DNA of 59,985 nucleotides, from NCBI GenBank assembly GCA_944321155.1, contig CALUKG010000005.1, positions 1-59,985 of the forward strand, in the 5' to 3' direction. The translations under genes were made by a program, and so were the position numbers. Below, one piece after another: positions 36,701 through 44,837 of this stretch (its first letter is position 1; every line of letters starts with the position of its first letter). A model generated the notes under the pieces. The model worked only from the letters and a program-made list of their open reading frames with translations, was not told the DNA's origin and did not search any database. Source of the DNA: an uncultured Bacteroidales bacterium (GTDB taxonomy: Bacteria; Bacteroidota; Bacteroidia; Bacteroidales; Paludibacteraceae).

Positions 36701-36817
36701 CAATATCTGCTGAGCCTCTCCAACAACTATAAAGGCAATGATGACGTGGACGACTTGATTAAAGAACGTCTGGCGCTGATTGCAGAAAGAGAAAATGAGC
36801 GTGTTGTGACCGAATAA
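33788..36817 (+). CDS. Large periplasmic TPR-repeat protein
   Basis: The 1009-residue protein has a signal peptide (MKHFCIVLLSIICSLPVFAQ) and then about 20 or more tetratricopeptide repeats throughout, for example YTRKGKDLFEQKKFGEAYRIFSEAL, YQQGEYREAIQYL, FYKSGQYALAEADLKVLFG and TYANMGQHENAITAYKKVISNYPGSEES. The A/F-Y-x3-G-x-YxxA-x3-F pattern repeats at about 34-36-residue spacing. Such proteins are periplasmic or outer-membrane scaffolds in Bacteroidota. The next gene, 43 bp on, is an outer-membrane barrel, and the pair shares a promoter, so they probably act together. Reading frames on the opposite strand are shadows. Confidence 0.85.
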   Translation: MKHFCIVLLSIICSLPVFAQRAQNMPMSDEYTRKGKDLFEQKKFGEAYRIFSEALTEANKDLSIKKDELVLYKTFCAYELRLPDAEGQIKNYLKEYPYTPYGSELHYMAGMLLTENERYKQALKEFDQVDERSLSKRQADDYFFYKAYAQLQEGETAAATQTFKKVMDRKTRYQVAAQFYYAYGLYMMKDYEKALPYFLRLEGNPDYANNVPYYIVQIYYYQNNYDEVVDRATELLKSNNKENHSELHRMLGELYYERQNYGMAAQHLKAYTEKETKLQRNDLYMLGFSYYQQGEYREAIQYLTQTTTAEDLMTENAYLHIGNAYVKLGDKNKARMAFSNAVSTNFDAQIHEEALFNYALTTYESDDTFGESVNAFVNFITQYPNSKHISEAYRLFGDVLLRTNNYKEAYDALLMVNADDQRLTATKHYLLYRMGVMFCNAKRWGEAVQYFNDAIACDETGAYVGDCLYWRAECFYKSGQYALAEADLKVLFGRSDINQNPNKALAYYLAGYACFSQHKYKEAIPYFLSYTAIEKDKMGQMHSDALNRIGDCYFQGRDFGPAENYYARVIGIGRQGADYAYFQRANIMGLIKKYDDKILLEEKLVKLYPKSDYADDALYEMARAYQMKEEYPSAIDSYNRLLASYPHSNLARVAAVEIGMTYANMGQHENAITAYKKVISNYPGSEESYTALQGIESAYIALNQISEYLAYTKTLGTVITVPSENKEDSLTYVAAELQYTQGNLKAAIIGMEGYIQNYCPVGRYCTMAWYYLADSQYQLDNKKEALKAYDALTKMANNQYTEEAYTKCAELAYDLQMYDSARVYFSQLQTVAGKIELVHAARIGVMRCDNKLERYQDVITQANEIVKDGQTNEEMQKEARYTRAKAYMALEQPMLATADLSYLSSQTNDEMGAEAKYLLALLYFNQGDMDTAESEIMDFASKNTPHQYWLAKSFILLADIYMKRGDDFQAKQYLLSLSNNYKGNDDVDDLIKERLALIAERENERVVTE

Positions 36818-36860
36818 TAAAGCAGAAAACATTTATCAAGCAATCAATAGAAATTGACAT

Positions 36861-38534
36861 ATGAAAAAGAATATCATCTATGCTGCTGGAATATGGCTTG
36901 TTGCTGCAATGCCAGCCTTGGCAGAAAACAATACAACCGAAAACGACAGTGTGTTCGAGCGGAAAGTTACGGTGGAACGTGAATATACTCCCTTGATTAA
37001 AGATGCGAATAAACTGGACGGAAAAGCACAGGTGAAAACGTCGCAAGCGATTCAAAGGGAAGTGGAATATACGGATTTCAACAGACCTATAAAAGCTGAA
37101 AGAAGCATTCCTACATTGGAATATCCGCAATTGGGTTTCAACATGCCGCAATCGGACAACGGTTTTGCCCGTCTTGGCTTAGGTATGTATTTCAACACCT
37201 TGGCAGACTTAAACTACCAACTGCTGAACGAGAGAGACATGAAGATGGGAATCTATGCCCACCACTATGGTGCGTTTGGCTACAAAACGCTGAGTGAAAC
37301 GGATTTCGGCATTGATTTCAGAAAACTGTTCAATACCTCAGAACTGTATGTAAATCTTTCCGCAGCAAACAGTTTCTATAACCGATATGGAAAGGCTTAT
37401 GTGGACAGTACTTCTACCTATGACTGGAAGCAGTTTCCACCCAGCGAAATGGAAACAGCAAGCATTTGGGATGCAGAAGCCGTTGTCGGATGGCGCTCGA
37501 CTGCCAATTCGCAGTTGGATTACCTATTACAGACCGGGTATGAGCACTTCAATTTGGGCAACCAAACCGGTACTCACACTATCAAGACAAAGGGAGCGAT
37601 TGGCGGAACTGTGGGCATAGGACACAAGATTGGATTGGAAGCTGATATGGACAACATTTTCTATATGGCTCCCTATGATATACCTACCACTACCTTTATA
37701 CACGCACGCCCTTATTACAGCTTTACAAATGACGTAGTCAAAGTGCAGGCGGGTGTAAATCTCGACATGTTGCTTTCTAACCAATTCAAGTTTGCACCAT
37801 CACCAGATGTACGTTTTGAATGGAAAGCCAATCCGAATATGGTGAGCATGTATCTGAATGCCACTGGTTCATATACGTACAATATGGCTGAAATATGGCT
37901 GAATGACAACAGATATATGGACTTAAGCCAAGTGCTAGCAGACACTGTTGCCACCTATAGCCCTGTTCAAGCTGAATTCGGACTGAAAATAAAACCGACG
38001 AACGGCTTGCTCATCAATCCGTTTATAGCTTATTCTTACATAAAGAACGAACGTTTTTATTATTACAATACTTTGGCAGACAGGTTCCAGGTATTGCACC
38101 AGAATGCATCCATTATTGATGCCGGTCTGAATCTGAACTATCATTTCCAAGACAAGGTGTGGTTGAATTTCGGAGGAGCTTATCATCTGTGGCTGATGAA
38201 AGAAGGAGAAACGGCATGGGACAAACCAGCATGGAACATCTGGACAGATGTCAGATATAATATCACCACCAAATGGTCAGTACAACTGGATGCAACCTTA
38301 ACTGGCGACAGAAAAGCTTTGGTAGCCACAGCCGGTAACAATAACCAAATGCTGTTTGAAACCCGTAAACTTGACATGGGCTACAACATCAATTTGGGAT
38401 GCGTTTACACCCCCAACAAATGGTTGTCGGCTTTTGTCAAAGTGAACAATATTGCCCACAACAAATATGCAAGCTATTACGCTTATGAAAGCTATGGCAT
38501 TCAATTCTTGCTGGGCGCATCGGTAGCATTTTAA
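36861..38534 (+). CDS. Outer-membrane beta-barrel protein partner of the TPR protein
   Basis: The 557-residue protein begins with a signal peptide (MKKNIIYAAGIWLVAAMPALA). A conserved-looking N-terminal segment (VFERKVTVEREYTPLIKDANKLDG) follows, then many alternating amphipathic strands (e.g. LNYQLLNERDMKMGIYAHHYGAFG, WLNFGGAYHLWLM) and a terminal phenylalanine (LLGASVAF), typical of outer-membrane barrels. No TonB box or plug domain is visible, so it is not a classical TonB-dependent receptor. It lies 43 bp after the TPR gene and is followed by a strong terminator. Function unknown; a role in envelope assembly or transport with the TPR protein is inferred. Confidence 0.8.
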   Translation: MKKNIIYAAGIWLVAAMPALAENNTTENDSVFERKVTVEREYTPLIKDANKLDGKAQVKTSQAIQREVEYTDFNRPIKAERSIPTLEYPQLGFNMPQSDNGFARLGLGMYFNTLADLNYQLLNERDMKMGIYAHHYGAFGYKTLSETDFGIDFRKLFNTSELYVNLSAANSFYNRYGKAYVDSTSTYDWKQFPPSEMETASIWDAEAVVGWRSTANSQLDYLLQTGYEHFNLGNQTGTHTIKTKGAIGGTVGIGHKIGLEADMDNIFYMAPYDIPTTTFIHARPYYSFTNDVVKVQAGVNLDMLLSNQFKFAPSPDVRFEWKANPNMVSMYLNATGSYTYNMAEIWLNDNRYMDLSQVLADTVATYSPVQAEFGLKIKPTNGLLINPFIAYSYIKNERFYYYNTLADRFQVLHQNASIIDAGLNLNYHFQDKVWLNFGGAYHLWLMKEGETAWDKPAWNIWTDVRYNITTKWSVQLDATLTGDRKALVATAGNNNQMLFETRKLDMGYNINLGCVYTPNKWLSAFVKVNNIAHNKYASYYAYESYGIQFLLGASVAF

Positions 38535-38581
38535 ACAAAGAAAACGCTGAAAAGCCAAGGCTTTACCGGCAATTATACAGC

Positions 38582-38640
38582 GAACTGCCCTCAGGAAGTT
38601 TTTCAAAAAACTTTCTGAGGCAGTTCATTTTCATTTTGTT
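38582..38640 (+). terminator. Rho-independent terminator after the TPR/barrel operon
   Basis: A long hairpin: GAACTGCCCTCAGGAAGTTTTT pairs with the reverse arm ending CTGAGGCAGTTC (to 38626), interrupted by a bulge, and is followed by the T-rich tail ATTTTCATTTTG. It starts 48 bp after the barrel stop codon. The arm sequence is not found elsewhere in this window. Confidence 0.82.
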
Positions 38641-38661
38641 TTCAGAATCGGAAAAAAACTG

Positions 38662-38669
38662 TATATTTG
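38662..38669 (+). promoter_or_regulatory. -7 promoter element upstream of the M6 protease
   Basis: TATATTTG matches the TAnnTTTG element and lies 22 bp before the ATG at 38692. A TTT sits at the -33 position (20-bp spacing) instead of the TTG consensus, so this is a moderate promoter call. Confidence 0.6.
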
Positions 38670-38691
38670 CCACCCAGATAAATCTACTAAT

Positions 38692-40761
38692 ATGAAGAAG
38701 TTATTTTTACCTTTATTTTTATTACTATTACCTTTGTATAGGGTTCATGCTGTTCCTGCTATTCCCATTGCCATTGAAAAAGAGCTGGAAGACGGAAGCA
38801 AAATCACATTATACCTGCATGGTGATGAGTTTAACCACTGTTATGCCACTCCAGAAGGATGGATAGTAAATGAAGATGAAGAGGGTATTTTTCGTTATGT
38901 AGATAAGGACGGACAATTGGCTGACAGACTGAGTCAAACAACGCAAGCCAATCCATTGTCACACCTTCAATTGACCGAATGGAATGAGCGTGCCATAAGC
39001 CGCCCCAACAAAATGAAAGAAGCTGCCCAATCTATACAACGTATAGGAGGTTTTCCGCTTCAAGGTTCACCCAAAACATTGGTGATTCTTGTTAATTTCA
39101 GTGACAAGGAATTTATTACTCCAGACCCGCAGAATGCTTTTTGGCGACTGTTAAATGAACCTGGATATAGCGACAACGAAGCTACCGGCTCTGCCATAGA
39201 CTACTTCAAGGCCTGCTCACAAGGACAGTTCGTACCGGAATTTGATGTGGTGGGTCCATATACTTTGGAACATGATATGAAATATTACGGCGGCAATATC
39301 CGGGGACAAGATAGCCGTCCATCGCAAATGGCATTGGATGCCTGCTGGGCTGCCCATAACAATGGTATTGATTTTTCTCAATATGATACGGACAATGATG
39401 GATTTGTTGACAACGTATTCATCTATTACGCGGGCTATAATGAAGCAGAAGGTGCCGCTTCCAATACAATATGGCCCCATCGTTATGTAGTACAATCATG
39501 GGAAGTGGATGGCGAAACGGGAATTGACGGAAAACTGGTTTATGACTATGCATGTACTTCCGAACTGAAAGGCCGTTCAGGTACAGAAATGTGCGGTATC
39601 GGTAACTTCTGCCACGAGTTTGGACATGTATTGGGATTGCCTGACTATTATCATACTGAAGACGGAACGGCCACGACATTGGGTTATTGGAGCATTATGG
39701 ATGGTGGTGCCTATTCCAACGATGGGCGCACTCCCCCACTCTATTCTGCATACGACCGTTTCTTCCTGGGTTGGTTGACACCTACGGAAATCACCGCTCC
39801 GGAATACCTTTATCTGCTGCCTTTGACCCAGTCAATGGAAGAGCAAGCCGACATGTCACATCAGGCCTATCTGTTGGCTGACCGCGAACACAATCTGGAC
39901 GGACAAGCCCCGAATCCGACAGAATTCTTCATTATGGAATATCGCCAGCAAACCGGTTGGGACGAATACCTGCCTGGTGAAGGCATTTTGTTTTGGCATA
40001 TTGACTATGATAGAAGAGCATGGCAACAGAATTATGTAAACAACTATTCATCAAATATTCCATCGGAAAGAGACCACATGCGCGTGTACATAGAACCTCA
40101 AAGCAGATACACCAGCCGCTATACGCCTAAAGCATTTACTTCCGGCTATTTTATACCTACCTTGTGGGACAAAACCGAATTAGGCAAACCGATTACAGAT
40201 ATCAATATTCAAAACGATACAGCCTTTTTCACCTTTATGGGTGGCGAAGAGATACAATCACCAGAGATATATGACCCGACCAGCATTTTCTCTTCCGGCT
40301 TTATGGTATGCTGGGAAGCTGTATGGGAGAGACCATCGGAAAGCAACGGATATAGCATTGTTATTACCGATACGCTCGGCACTGTGGTATATGAAGAGGA
40401 ATGGGTAACAGACACATGCTTTGTCGTTGCCGGCCTTGATGCCAGCAAGACTTATGTAGTATTGGTAAACGCGGTATCACGTTCGGAAGCATATGAAATC
40501 AAACAAGGTTCACAACCTATACGCGTAACAACCAAAGAAGATTCACCACAATTGGAAGTCCGCTATACACAAGAAGAACAATTGTTGCTGGTGTATAAAA
40601 AAGAAGCTGACGAACCGCTGTATATTTACACGGCAGATGGCAGACTTATACATCGTATTGATACAAAAGAAAACATTATTAATTTAGATATGAATAATTA
40701 TCCAATTGGACAGGTCTATATTCTCAAATCAGGAAAAGCCGCTGCCAAGTGGATACGTTAA
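38692..40761 (+). CDS. Secreted M6-family metalloprotease with T9SS-like C-terminal tail
   Basis: The 689-residue protein has a signal peptide (MKKLFLPLFLLLLPLYRVHA), a propeptide region, and an M6/immune-inhibitor-A-like catalytic domain. The zinc motif is HEFGHVLGLPDYY (H308, E309, H312; D318 as candidate third ligand). NDGFVDNVFIYYAGYNEAEG resembles the calcium-binding region. A fibronectin-III-like stretch occupies about 510-610. The last 70 residues (ending YTADGRLIHRI ... NYPIGQVYILKSGKAAAKWIR) have the D-G-R-L, Y-P-IGQVYILK pattern of type IX secretion sorting domains. It probably is secreted or surface-anchored and degrades proteins. It ends 7 bp before aspartate kinase. Confidence 0.88.
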   Translation: MKKLFLPLFLLLLPLYRVHAVPAIPIAIEKELEDGSKITLYLHGDEFNHCYATPEGWIVNEDEEGIFRYVDKDGQLADRLSQTTQANPLSHLQLTEWNERAISRPNKMKEAAQSIQRIGGFPLQGSPKTLVILVNFSDKEFITPDPQNAFWRLLNEPGYSDNEATGSAIDYFKACSQGQFVPEFDVVGPYTLEHDMKYYGGNIRGQDSRPSQMALDACWAAHNNGIDFSQYDTDNDGFVDNVFIYYAGYNEAEGAASNTIWPHRYVVQSWEVDGETGIDGKLVYDYACTSELKGRSGTEMCGIGNFCHEFGHVLGLPDYYHTEDGTATTLGYWSIMDGGAYSNDGRTPPLYSAYDRFFLGWLTPTEITAPEYLYLLPLTQSMEEQADMSHQAYLLADREHNLDGQAPNPTEFFIMEYRQQTGWDEYLPGEGILFWHIDYDRRAWQQNYVNNYSSNIPSERDHMRVYIEPQSRYTSRYTPKAFTSGYFIPTLWDKTELGKPITDINIQNDTAFFTFMGGEEIQSPEIYDPTSIFSSGFMVCWEAVWERPSESNGYSIVITDTLGTVVYEEEWVTDTCFVVAGLDASKTYVVLVNAVSRSEAYEIKQGSQPIRVTTKEDSPQLEVRYTQEEQLLLVYKKEADEPLYIYTADGRLIHRIDTKENIINLDMNNYPIGQVYILKSGKAAAKWIR

Positions 40762-40768
40762 AGTGATT

Positions 40769-42031
40769 ATGAAAGTATATAAATTTGGAGGAGCCTCTGT
40801 CAAATCGGCAGAGGGCATTCGTAACGTAGAGCACATTCTGTCAATGACAGATGTGCCTTTGTTTGTTATCATATCGGCCATGGGCAAAACCACGAATGCC
40901 ATGGAAGTAGTGCTGGATCATTTCATGAACCACCGCACAGCGGAAGCCATTGAAAAATGGGCTGAAGTGGAAAGTTATCATCTGCAGATAGCTTCTGAAC
41001 TTAGCCATGACCAAATATGGGGACTCAGCGTGTTGCAACCCCTGTTTGACGAAATGAGGGATAAGCTGACCAACACCTATCCGGGAGAATATGACCAGAC
41101 TTATGACGCCCTTGTTTCATACGGAGAACTGCTTTCCACTACCCTTATTTCCTCCTATCTGAACAAGGTGGGCATTGAAAACCAATGGCTGGACATGAGA
41201 CGCTTGATTCTGACTGACAGTAATTTCCGGGAAGCTACCGTTAGACTGGAGGACTCACAACACCAATTGGAACTGGCTGCCGATTTTTCAAAATGCCGCA
41301 TCTATATAGGTCAAGGCTTTATTGGTGGCAACAAGCACGGACATCCAACTACACTCGGCAGGGAGGGGTCTGACTACTCGGCTGCCGTTGTGGGCAACCT
41401 GCTGCAAGCGGAAAGCGTGACCATCTGGAAAGATGTTCCCGGCATTTTGAATGCTGACCCACGCATATTTCCCAACACAGTACTGATTCCTGAATTGACC
41501 TATTATGATGCCGTGGAGCTGGCTTTCAGTGGGGCACAAATCATTCACCCCAAAACCATCAAGCCACTGGAAAACAAACAGATCCCACTATATGTAAAAC
41601 CATTTGAACATCCGGAAATGACCGGTTCAGTCATTAAGGAAAGCATCGCCAAACCGATTGATATTCCCGTATTGATTGTACGCAAGAATCTGGCTTTGGT
41701 CACTATCCGTCCACTGGACTTCTCGTTTGTTCTGGAAGACAGCCTGAGCAAGATGTTCAGCTTGCTGCACAAACATCGCTTGAAAGTGTCGCTCATACAA
41801 AGCTCAGCTGTTACCATATCTGTAGCTGTGGACAACGTAAGACGCCTATCTGCTGCCATTGACGAATTGGGCAATGATTTCAGGGTTTCCTACAATGAAG
41901 GGCTGGAATTGCTCACCATACGTGGCACTTCGCCCCAACTGGTTGAAGAAGTGACCAAAGGACGTGATATACTCATGTCGCAACATACCCGCAGAACCGC
42001 CAAATTCCTCATGAAATCCGTTTGCCAATGA
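40769..42031 (+). CDS. lysC: Aspartate kinase
   Basis: A 420-residue monofunctional aspartokinase. The ATG at 40769 is chosen because the product then begins MKVYKFGGASVKSAEGI, whose KFGGASV is the family signature. GREGSDYSAAVVG and WKDVPGILNADPR follow in the kinase domain; C-terminal ACT domains start at about residue 300 (LALVTIRPLDFSF). It phosphorylates aspartate, the first step to lysine, threonine, methionine and diaminopimelate. An earlier in-frame start would lie inside the protease gene and is unlikely. The stop overlaps the start of the GHL10 gene (ATGA), so the two are coupled. Confidence 0.93.
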   Translation: MKVYKFGGASVKSAEGIRNVEHILSMTDVPLFVIISAMGKTTNAMEVVLDHFMNHRTAEAIEKWAEVESYHLQIASELSHDQIWGLSVLQPLFDEMRDKLTNTYPGEYDQTYDALVSYGELLSTTLISSYLNKVGIENQWLDMRRLILTDSNFREATVRLEDSQHQLELAADFSKCRIYIGQGFIGGNKHGHPTTLGREGSDYSAAVVGNLLQAESVTIWKDVPGILNADPRIFPNTVLIPELTYYDAVELAFSGAQIIHPKTIKPLENKQIPLYVKPFEHPEMTGSVIKESIAKPIDIPVLIVRKNLALVTIRPLDFSFVLEDSLSKMFSLLHKHRLKVSLIQSSAVTISVAVDNVRRLSAAIDELGNDFRVSYNEGLELLTIRGTSPQLVEEVTKGRDILMSQHTRRTAKFLMKSVCQ

Positions 42032-43542
42032 GACTTTTTCTGACAGCCCTTATAGTATTTGCATTTGCGCTATTGCCCGTAAATGCCCAGAAAAAGCGCG
42101 AAATGCGTGCGGCATGGATTGCGACAGTTGCCCATATTGACTGGCCGGAAAAAGACTGTACAGACCCATCGGCACAAAAGGCACGAATGCTGACCATCTT
42201 GGACACATTAGCGGCCAACAACATGAATGCCGTAATCTTTCAGATACGACCAACGGCCGATGCGTTTTACCCGTCAAGTCTGGAACCATGGTCGCACTGG
42301 CTGACCGGCCAACAAGGAAAAATGCCGGACCCATATTACGACCCGTTGCAATTTGTGATTGAAGAGGCACATGCCCGCTGCATAGAAGTGCATGTATGGC
42401 TGAATCCCTATAGGGTTACCAATATGATGGATACCTCCATCCTGTCACGCGACCATATCTTTTTCAAGAAGCCGGAGCTTTTCGTGAAGTATGGCACGCA
42501 ATGGTATTTTGACCCGGGACTGGACGAAACACGCCAATTCCTGAACAATGTGGTAAAGGATATTGTGGAACGTTATGATGTGGATGCCATCCACTTTGAC
42601 GATTACTTCTATCCATATAAAATCAGAGGCAAGGAATTTCCAGACGAACGTTCGTTCCGAAAATATCCACGCGGCTATGCCGCCCATCAGAAAGACGACT
42701 GGAGACGCAACAACGTGAACATGGTGATTGAAGAACTGCAGCACACCATCAAGAGCATCAAGCCCTGGGTGGAATTCGGTATCAGTCCGTTCGGTGTTTG
42801 GCGCAACCAAAGCAGCGACCCACGCGGTTCGGCCACACAAGCCGGTGCGCAAAACTATGATGACCTCTATGCCGACATTCTGAAATGGTTGGAAGAAGGC
42901 AACATTGACTATGTGGCTCCACAATTGTATTGGGAAATAGGCAAGAAGGTGGCCGATTATGAAGTGTTGGCCAAATGGTGGAGCGAAAATTCGTACGGCA
43001 AAAACCTCTATATAGGATTGTATGCCTCACAACTGGTCAATCCGAAGGCACCTATCGCTTATCGTACACCCAATGAACTGGCAAGGCAGATGCGGCTTAA
43101 CGAACGTCATCCTGAGATTGACGGCTGTGCCTTTTACAGCACGCAAGCCATCATGAAGAATCCGCAAGGTCTATGCGACAGTCTGCAACAAACCTTTTAC
43201 CGCTATCCTGCCCTAACGCCCATCAACCGCAACATTGAAGGCGATGCACCGGCCTGCCCGCAAAATGTGCGCATAATAGGCAACAAGGAAGAGGCCTTGT
43301 TATTGTGGAACATGGAAGATGAAGAAGGGGGATGTGCTGTAGCCTATTACGTAGTATATGCTTTTGAGGGAGACAAAATCGGTGACATGAACAATCCTGC
43401 CAATATCATCTGCAAGACGACGGCACGCGGTGTGAGCCTGTCCAATATCCCATCATTGAAAAACGGCAGCCACACACTGGTTGTGACCGCCGTTAACAAG
43501 TATAAGCACGAAAGCTGCCCTTCTGACTCTGTACGCTACTAA
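42028..43542 (+). CDS. GHL10-type family 10 glycosylhydrolase-like protein
   Basis: A 504-residue secreted protein. ATG 42028 overlaps the aspartate kinase stop and begins a signal peptide (MRLFLTALIVFAFALLPVNA). The GHL10/DUF187-like TIM barrel then shows MRAAWIATVAHIDWP, NMNAVIFQIRPTADAFYPSSLEPWSHWLTG, LNPYRV, YDVDAIHFDDYFYPY and NIDYVAPQLYWEIG. This family (YngK-like) is proposed to hydrolyse sugar polymers, possibly peptidoglycan or glycans. A C-terminal immunoglobulin/fibronectin-like domain (about 400-504) follows. The DD of IHFDDYFYP and E of QLYWEIG could be catalytic. Activity unproven. Its stop overlaps the convergent lipA stop by 4 bp. Confidence 0.88.
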   Translation: MRLFLTALIVFAFALLPVNAQKKREMRAAWIATVAHIDWPEKDCTDPSAQKARMLTILDTLAANNMNAVIFQIRPTADAFYPSSLEPWSHWLTGQQGKMPDPYYDPLQFVIEEAHARCIEVHVWLNPYRVTNMMDTSILSRDHIFFKKPELFVKYGTQWYFDPGLDETRQFLNNVVKDIVERYDVDAIHFDDYFYPYKIRGKEFPDERSFRKYPRGYAAHQKDDWRRNNVNMVIEELQHTIKSIKPWVEFGISPFGVWRNQSSDPRGSATQAGAQNYDDLYADILKWLEEGNIDYVAPQLYWEIGKKVADYEVLAKWWSENSYGKNLYIGLYASQLVNPKAPIAYRTPNELARQMRLNERHPEIDGCAFYSTQAIMKNPQGLCDSLQQTFYRYPALTPINRNIEGDAPACPQNVRIIGNKEEALLLWNMEDEEGGCAVAYYVVYAFEGDKIGDMNNPANIICKTTARGVSLSNIPSLKNGSHTLVVTAVNKYKHESCPSDSVRY

Positions 43543-44417
43543 TCGACATGCCTTTCAGCATGGTAGCTGGAACGTACTAATGGGGCACTTTCCGCAAATT
43601 TAAATCCTTTTGCCAACGCCATTTCCCTATAGGCTGCAAATTGTTCCGGGGTGACATATTCCACTACCGGAACATTTTGTTTGGAGGGTTGCAGGTATTG
43701 TCCGATGGTGATAACACTGCAACCAGCCTCCAAGGCATCGTCCATCAAGGCTGCCACCTCTTCGGGTGTTTCACCCAGTCCGACCATGATACCCGTTTTG
43801 GTGCGGAAGCCTAACGAAGCCACATAGCGGAGTACATCCAAACTGCGCCGATAAGTAGCCTTGGCGCGCACCTGTGGTGTGAGGCGTTCCACCGTTTCCA
43901 GATTGTGTGCCACTACATCAGGACGGAAAGCCAATGCCGTATCAATATCAGCATGACGGCCTTCAAAATCGGGAATCAGCACTTCAATCGTCGTTTCCGG
44001 ATTGACCTCCCGAATACGTCTGACGCATTCTCCCCAATGTTGCGCACCACCGTCCGGCAAATCATCACGGGTTACCGAAGTAACTACCGCATGTTTCAAT
44101 TGCATGATGTGAATGGATTCTGCCAGTTTGGAAGGTTCATCCACATCGGGCGGCAGAGGCACACCTGTTTTCGTATTGCAGAATCGGCAGCCGCGTGTAC
44201 ACACATCACCCAAAATCATGAAAGTGGCCGTTCCCCTACTCCAGCATTCGCTTTGATTGGGGCAACGTCCACTACTACAGATGGTATGCAGGCTATGGCG
44301 TTCAACCAATTCGTGCATACGGGCAAACTGCTCCGTATTTTGACGTGATATCTTCAACCAGGAAGGTTTACGCAAATAGGAACCGCCGCCACACGAACAT
44401 TTCGGTTTAATGTTCAT
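43539..44417 (-). CDS. lipA: Lipoyl synthase
   Basis: A 292-residue radical SAM enzyme that inserts two sulfurs into octanoyl-protein. Both iron-sulfur clusters are evident: CSSGRCPNQSEC (CX4CX5C, auxiliary cluster) and CTRGCRFC (CX3CX2C, SAM cluster), plus MLGLGET-type GIMVGLGETPEEV and the C-terminal RSSYHAE carrying the conserved serine. A normal-length protein. It is the last gene of the lptB-rnz-ridA-lipA operon, 9 bp after ridA. It converges with the GHL10 gene, with no terminator between. Confidence 0.96.
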   Translation of the reverse strand: MNIKPKCSCGGGSYLRKPSWLKISRQNTEQFARMHELVERHSLHTICSSGRCPNQSECWSRGTATFMILGDVCTRGCRFCNTKTGVPLPPDVDEPSKLAESIHIMQLKHAVVTSVTRDDLPDGGAQHWGECVRRIREVNPETTIEVLIPDFEGRHADIDTALAFRPDVVAHNLETVERLTPQVRAKATYRRSLDVLRYVASLGFRTKTGIMVGLGETPEEVAALMDDALEAGCSVITIGQYLQPSKQNVPVVEYVTPEQFAAYREMALAKGFKFAESAPLVRSSYHAERHVD

Positions 44418-44426
44418 TCCAAATGA

Positions 44427-44804
44427 CTATTTAGCAGCTATCGTTTCGATTTCTACCAAAGCGCCCATTGGCAAAGCTTTAACAGCAAATGCAGAACGTG
44501 CAGGGAAGTCCTGTGTATAAACGGTTTTGTACACTTCGTTCATTTCGGCGAAATAGCTCATATCTGCCAAATAAACCGTTGATTTAACCACGTCATCATA
44601 AGTATAGCCTGCAGCAGCAAGGATAGCACCTACGTTTTTCAAAGACTGACGTGCCTGTTCAGCCACTGTTGTTGCTTCAATTTTTCCTGTAGCAGGGTCA
44701 ACCGGGAGTTGTCCTGAGATATAAAGTGTTCCGTTAACTTCTACAGCCTGGCTGTAAGGACCAATAGCAGCCGGTGCATTGGTGGTCATAATGATTTTTT
44801 TCAT
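44427..44804 (-). CDS. ridA: RidA family reactive intermediate/imine deaminase
   Basis: The 125-residue protein carries the whole family pattern: TTNAPAAIGPYSQAVEVNGTLYISGQLPVDPATG, EQARQSLKNVGAIL, VVKSTVYLADMSYFAEMNEVY and PARSAFAVKALPMGALVEIE. R of PARSAFAV binds the substrate carboxylate. It hydrolyses 2-aminoacrylate and related enamines released by PLP enzymes, in the cytosol. It is 33 bp downstream of rnz and 9 bp upstream of lipA on the minus strand. No odd features. Confidence 0.95.
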   Translation of the reverse strand: MKKIIMTTNAPAAIGPYSQAVEVNGTLYISGQLPVDPATGKIEATTVAEQARQSLKNVGAILAAAGYTYDDVVKSTVYLADMSYFAEMNEVYKTVYTQDFPARSAFAVKALPMGALVEIETIAAK

Positions 44805-44837
44805 AATAAGCCTTTTTTAAATTGTTATACTTAGGGT

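Noticed and set aside
43535-43545. Convergent overlap of GHL10 and lipA stop codons by 4 bp as a regulatory device
   Set aside because: Convergent stop overlaps of this size are common and no terminator or other signal was seen there.
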